From the NCBI GenBank assembly GCA_016235875.1, contig JACRII010000126.1:1-36852 (forward strand): a stretch of 36,852 bases of DNA, read 5' to 3'. The notes below the pieces were generated by a model. The model searched no databases and had not been told where the DNA came from. It worked only from the letters and a program-made list of their open reading frames with translations. The position numbers and the translations under genes are program-made. This DNA comes from Planctomycetota bacterium (GTDB lineage: Bacteria > Planctomycetota > Brocadiia > Brocadiales > Brocadiaceae). This document shows, in pieces, positions 32,592 to 36,852 of the stretch; within the stretch, counting starts at the first letter, position 1; every line of letters starts with the position of its first letter.

Positions 32592-34328
32592 CTACCAAAC
32601 AAATTTACGAGAAACGGAAAGGTGTGACCTTATATCCGGTTCCTTAATCTTTTCAGCCCATTTTTTTTCACATTCAATTATGTAAGCTGCAATCAAGGGA
32701 TCTTTTCTCGGAAGTAATACCGCTTGTCTTGAGCGAATTATAACATTTGGAGAAAAACACTCAACATATCCTTCCGGTGGAAATCTATCATGGGCCATAT
32801 GGCGGAAATTGTTTTTATCGGCAGGAGTTCTTGCCGTAACATAGTCATTCAGACCTCCGATATCAATGATATTTACCTTTGGCAAAACCCATCCTGGAAC
32901 ACCGACACAATATGTTGCATGTACTGGAAAATTATTGCTGGATAGCAATAATCCCTCTTCTCTTGAAGGATATTCGTTGAGTATGTGTTGATAGAAAATT
33001 TTATGTTCCTGGTGTCTCATGCAAACACGATGCTCAATAAGCCAAAATTGTACTCTATCAAAAAGCGATGCATACCAGCGGATGTATTTTGGCCACCTCT
33101 CACTTATGGGAATTCGCATTACGAATGTTTCTTGTCGTGTTGTAAGCCTGTGGGTCAATGCCCAATGAGTCCAGGGAACAGGATACGACAAAAAGATAAA
33201 TACGAGCAGCATGATGATTGACGGCAGTGCTTTTCCACCTGCTTTATTTAAAAACCACATAAATGAAATAAAAATACATGGAATAAGGAAACTATAAGGC
33301 CTATATTCAAAATGATCGCCACCGACAATAAGCGTGTAATATAATGCATGAGCAATGAGCGTTAGTATAACTATTCCTGGTATTAAGGGCGCTTTGCGAT
33401 ATAACCCTGATATAAAACATAACAGCAAGCCACAAACACGATCTGGATAATTTTTACTCTTCTTGATACTTAAGAGTTTTTTGAATGTAAACAACAATAA
33501 GGGTGCCGTCCAAAACCACAGAGCATACTCCAAAAGGAAAGAGATTGCATACCGAATACCGCTCTCAGGCCAAATAGCTACCTGTTTTGCATAAAAAGTA
33601 TTCGGGAGCCATTCACCGTATGTTTTCAACCTCCACCCAAGGTGGAAAATTATCAAAAGCAGTGGTGACGCCGCCAACAGCCATTTTTTGCTGATATTAT
33701 CCCTTTTATCAAGCCACAAAAGAAGAACAACGAATGCGGTTGCCATTCCATAAAGTAATCCATCGGGACGTGTTAACGATATGAGTGAAGCGGCAAAGGA
33801 AACGGCGAATGGCCATACAAGACGTGTCCTTTTCACAAAAATGCAGAAATAGGCCCATAAGATTATGAAAAAGTTCATCATTGCTGTTTCTAATCCGGAA
33901 CTTGTCCAGGCAATGAAGGTACGATTCGTCATTACTCCAAATAGAAACGATCCTACAAAAAATATACGATATTTATAAAGGACAGAATTCCAGTTTATTT
34001 GCAATATAATACATGAACCAATTACTAAGGTAAGATAAGAAAAAATAAGTGAAATATAGTTTGCAGATTCCGGTGGGATAACTCCAAATATCCTCCAAAC
34101 AATATCTAACACCACTACCCATAGAAAATTTGTATATCCTTCAACGGGTCTAAATGGTGGTGGATTCCATACATAACCGTATCCCATGAGACTGTTACTC
34201 ACATAACGAAAAGAGATATAAGCATCATCGGTAAGAAACCAAAATTGCCTCCAGAAAAAGACTAAAAGAAACCCAGTTATAGCGAGAAGAATACTAAATT
34301 TTAAACAAAACAGGTTTTGCGATTTCAT
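32592..34328 (-). CDS. GT-C type membrane glycosyltransferase (AftB-like), copy 1
   Basis: The 578-residue integral membrane protein has about 9-11 hydrophobic segments. The first extracytoplasmic loop has LTDDAYISFRYVSNSLMGYGYVWNPP followed by PVEGYTNFLWV. Asp-Asp plus FRY and EGYTN are shared with actinobacterial AftB-type and other planctomycete GT-C enzymes that use polyprenyl-phosphate donors. Further landmarks are TSSGLETAMMNFFII, LTRPDGLLYGMATAF and GGDHFEYRPYSFLIP. The soluble C-terminus carries IIDIGGLNDYVTA. It is homologous to the next gene along its length, but not to the pair at 22020-25658. Sugar and acceptor are unknown. Confidence 0.82.
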   Translation of the reverse strand: MKSQNLFCLKFSILLAITGFLLVFFWRQFWFLTDDAYISFRYVSNSLMGYGYVWNPPPFRPVEGYTNFLWVVVLDIVWRIFGVIPPESANYISLIFSYLTLVIGSCIILQINWNSVLYKYRIFFVGSFLFGVMTNRTFIAWTSSGLETAMMNFFIILWAYFCIFVKRTRLVWPFAVSFAASLISLTRPDGLLYGMATAFVVLLLWLDKRDNISKKWLLAASPLLLIIFHLGWRLKTYGEWLPNTFYAKQVAIWPESGIRYAISFLLEYALWFWTAPLLLFTFKKLLSIKKSKNYPDRVCGLLLCFISGLYRKAPLIPGIVILTLIAHALYYTLIVGGDHFEYRPYSFLIPCIFISFMWFLNKAGGKALPSIIMLLVFIFLSYPVPWTHWALTHRLTTRQETFVMRIPISERWPKYIRWYASLFDRVQFWLIEHRVCMRHQEHKIFYQHILNEYPSREEGLLLSSNNFPVHATYCVGVPGWVLPKVNIIDIGGLNDYVTARTPADKNNFRHMAHDRFPPEGYVECFSPNVIIRSRQAVLLPRKDPLIAAYIIECEKKWAEKIKEPDIRSHLSVSRKFVW

Positions 34329-34433
34329 AGTTTATCATGGTATGAATAATTGTATTTATAAATGGATAGTAGTTAGTAACTACCTCTTATCCCTATTCAT
34401 TATCCGAAAGTTCCTTACGAAGAACCTTATTCT

Positions 34434-35981
34434 TTAATATTGAGCAGGCAAATCAAAATGCAGAATACTCAAAGATTTTTTCGATATCCATATATCAATA
34501 CTCCCACACGTTCCCTGAGGGAAAGAACGCACAAATGTATAATTATCCTTTAACCATTGGAATAGCTTTAGATCACGGGTATAACCCCTGGAATCCGAAA
34601 ACTCCGTTGCAGCGATTACTTCTGGTGATCGGTTCCAAATAGGGTCCCTCTCAAAGCCTCCGGGCCTTCCTTCTGCAATATACTGCGCTTGCTCACGATC
34701 AGTCAGTCCTTCTGTATCCCAAAAAACAATATCCGGTGCCGCATAGCTGATACCTCCAAGCCGGCCTGTTGCCACAGTTGTGCCTTTCTTCACGTTGCTG
34801 GCAAGCCATTCACCAACAGCTATCTGGTCAGTTCCTCTCATAAGCATTCTCAGACCGTAATTCCTCAAGTATAACTCTATTTCCTCTCTCCATGTAAATA
34901 GTGATGCAAGCATCAAAACCACAACAACTACAAATTTTGCCGATCGTTTAAATCTCAGGAAATGAATTTCTTTCAGATTTTCAATAAGTGAGTGTACCCA
35001 CACACTCACAACGATAGCAACTAGCGGCCATATGGGGACAATGAACCTGCCAAAAGGCATCCAGTCCCCCTGTGCATAAGCAACGAAGATGATACCAGCA
35101 GCGATTGGGCCAATACACGCCCTGTAAAGCATTTGGCAACATTTTGTTTTCCTCACCGGAAAGAGGACTAATAACAAAAAAATTAATACCCCTCCTAAAG
35201 ATTGTATCCATGGGTATAGGTAGGGAAGTCCAAACATGTAGCCAAAAGTGCCTGGCGGTTTTGCTATGGCGGTATTGGGAACCAACGCTTTAAAATAGCA
35301 CAATCTGAATACCTGATAGGCCATAAATGGCAGAAGTAAAATAGTAAATCTTTCTGCTTCGTAGCGAATAGAGAGTTTCTTATCGTTTCGCTTTAGAGTG
35401 GACACAAACCACAATAGACCGTAGAGAAGCCCTTCCGGCCTTGTTATACTGGAAAAGCCGAAGGGAAGCGCTGCTAAATAGTGGTGAGAATCCCGATCTG
35501 ATAAGGAGAGAGCGACACCTAGAATAAGCAAGTATGTAAACAAGGGCGTCTCTAGCCCCGCGGTCGCATAAACGTGGAATCCGGGATTTAACAAGACAAT
35601 CGTAGCACAGACGATAAAATTGGAGCATCCTTCATAGCCTCTAATTCCATTTTTGTAGAATATACGCCAAATGGTTATGATAGTTAAAATCGTACAAAGC
35701 AAGCCAAGCCAACGTGCTATATCCGGGGCGGCAAAAGGTGTCAGTCTTATAATCACAGAAATCAACAATGTCCAAAGCGGATTAGAAAATCCTTCTACCC
35801 ATTCACCTGGATTAAAGGTTAGTCCATGCCCCTCAGCAAGACGAGTTGCATAACGAAAGCTAATATATGCATCATCCGTGATGTGTGGAAATAAAAATAT
35901 CTGCGGTACAAAAATTACTAATATCGCTATTGACAGCAAACACAAGGAAAATATTTTTATATTACAAGAGAATTTTTCCAT
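34434..35981 (-). CDS. GT-C type membrane glycosyltransferase (AftB-like), copy 2
   Basis: The 515-residue multi-spanning protein is paralogous to 32592-34328. It has ITDDAYISFRYATRLAEGHGLTFNPGEWVEGFSNPLWTLL in the first loop and ATAGLETPLFTYLLIL. ITRPEGLLYGLLWFV and QGDWMPFGRFIVPIWPL follow, and DTEGLTDREQAQYIAEGRPGGFE lies in the C-terminal soluble part. It is transcribed first of the minus-strand pair, with a 105-bp gap between them. The unit runs against the flanking plus-strand genes, suggesting that it was inserted as a cassette between the two epimerase remnants. The 269-bp stretch upstream (35982-36250) is AT-rich, and I see nothing in it beyond possible promoters. Confidence 0.85.
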   Translation of the reverse strand: MEKFSCNIKIFSLCLLSIAILVIFVPQIFLFPHITDDAYISFRYATRLAEGHGLTFNPGEWVEGFSNPLWTLLISVIIRLTPFAAPDIARWLGLLCTILTIITIWRIFYKNGIRGYEGCSNFIVCATIVLLNPGFHVYATAGLETPLFTYLLILGVALSLSDRDSHHYLAALPFGFSSITRPEGLLYGLLWFVSTLKRNDKKLSIRYEAERFTILLLPFMAYQVFRLCYFKALVPNTAIAKPPGTFGYMFGLPYLYPWIQSLGGVLIFLLLVLFPVRKTKCCQMLYRACIGPIAAGIIFVAYAQGDWMPFGRFIVPIWPLVAIVVSVWVHSLIENLKEIHFLRFKRSAKFVVVVVLMLASLFTWREEIELYLRNYGLRMLMRGTDQIAVGEWLASNVKKGTTVATGRLGGISYAAPDIVFWDTEGLTDREQAQYIAEGRPGGFERDPIWNRSPEVIAATEFSDSRGYTRDLKLFQWLKDNYTFVRSFPQGTCGSIDIWISKKSLSILHFDLPAQY

Positions 35982-36250
35982 ATATCCCTCTTACGAATAA
36001 CTTCACATGAAAAGCCCATTTATAAACGTATCTTAGTTTATTGTTTATTTTTTTTATCAATACCACGTATAATGGGGAACATGCTTTTTTCTATATCTTT
36101 TTCAATTTGTATAAAATATTATACTATCTTATCATGATATTACCCTTCTTGATAAAAGATATTCAAGAGTAAATAACAGATGTAAGATTAAACATTGAGA
36201 CAACCGTAGCCAATATATAATCAAATTTTCTAAAGAACTACTACTTCCAT

Positions 36251-36852
36251 ATGACATCCCAAAATTTAACATCTAAAACACAACATTCCAAATGTATCCT
36301 TGTTACCGGTGCAACCGGCTTTGTAGGGTTTCATTTTTGTAAGAGGCCCATTGAATGTGGTGGTAACGTTCTTGGTGTTGACAATCTTAGTAATTATTAT
36401 GATGTAAATCTGAAAATCGATAGATTGAAACAGCTTACTGAAATGAAAAACTTCAGATTTCTGAAAACTGATATATCTGAGAAGAAAGCATTGGAAAATC
36501 TTTTTTCTGCGCAGAAATTTGATACTGTGGTAAATTTAGCTGCTCAGACCGGGGTTCGGTATTCACTGGTAAACCCTCATTGGGAAAAGGAAGAACCTAA
36601 TCCAGTTACAAGTTTCGCCCCGTACAGACTTTATAATATTGGCAATAACAATCCGGTTGACCTTATGGAGTGCATTGAGATTTTAGAGAATTGCCTCAAT
36701 AAAAAGGCGGAAAAAAACTTCTTGCCTATCCAGCCAGGGGATGTACCGGTAACAAATGCAGACGTTGATGACCTTATGGCCGATTTGAATTTTAAACCAA
36801 GCATATCAATTGAGGTTGGAATTCAAAAATTTGTTGTCTGGTATAAAGAATA
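36251..36852 (+). pseudogene. Nucleotide-sugar epimerase with in-frame internal deletion (runs off window)
   Basis: An open frame from ATG 36251 continues to the window end. It reads CILVTGATGFVGFHFC (NAD motif), GVDNLSNYYDVNLKIDRLKQL, FDTVVNLAAQTGVRYSLVNPH and then jumps to NPVTSFAPYRLYNIGNNNPVDLMECIEILE. The tail is QPGDVPVTNADVDDLMADLNFKP. In full UDP-glucuronate 4-epimerases about 130-140 residues lie between RYSLxNPH and the PAPYRIYNIGN segment, including the catalytic YxxxK. They are absent here while the frame stays open. The product, about 200 residues, would bind NAD at best. It is a second copy of the remnant at 32186. Confidence 0.85.

Overview
The window reads like a chromosomal stretch of a Gram-negative bacterium, most likely an anammox planctomycete (Ca. 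Brocadiales). That assignment is an inference. It rests on the mix of moderately AT-rich housekeeping genes, an outer-membrane efflux and Mla inventory, many short palindromic intergenic repeats and a large envelope-glycan region. No anammox marker gene is present. An encoded-CCA initiator tRNA and bacterial-type promoters confirm a bacterium.

Layout. (1) 1-4.6 kb: the 3' end of a TolC/NodT-type efflux gene, convergent with moeA (molybdenum cofactor). A lipoprotein gene then leads an mlaE-mlaF-mlaD lipid-transport operon behind a good sigma70-type promoter. (2) 4.6-9.1 kb: a Uma2 gene remnant, a SAM methyltransferase, and a flippase followed by an asparagine-synthetase-like protein that has lost its glutaminase nucleophile. 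(3) 9.2-15.9 kb, minus strand: a probable operon purD - methyltransferase - pcrA - nifS-like - uma2 - nifU-like - tusA. It joins purine synthesis and DNA repair to a sulfur/Fe-S module. The NifS-like protein keeps its cysteine loop but has Gln where the PLP-binding Lys should be. (4) 16.15 kb: tRNA-fMet. (5) 16.2-36.9 kb: an accessory glycan region. It holds GT4 glycosyltransferases, two pairs of GT-C membrane glycosyltransferase paralogues, a radical SAM/SPASM protein, an intact glutamine-dependent asparagine synthetase and a small coiled-coil membrane protein. One complete IS element lies here, with inverted repeats and a target duplication.

Gene decay is conspicuous in the glycan region. 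A WlbA-WlbB type dehydrogenase/acetyltransferase fusion is broken by several frameshifts and an internal deletion. Two copies of a nucleotide-sugar epimerase gene are both defective: one is cut off and joined to a glycosyltransferase tail, the other has lost its catalytic middle in frame. These two remnants bracket a pair of GT-C genes on the opposite strand. The picture is of a surface-polysaccharide locus being reshuffled by recombination and transposition.

The remaining genes fit one theme. The GT-C and GT4 enzymes, flippase and Asn-synthetase-like proteins would build, decorate and export a surface glycan. The Mla genes would maintain outer-membrane lipid asymmetry. The minus-strand operon is housekeeping plus sulfur trafficking.
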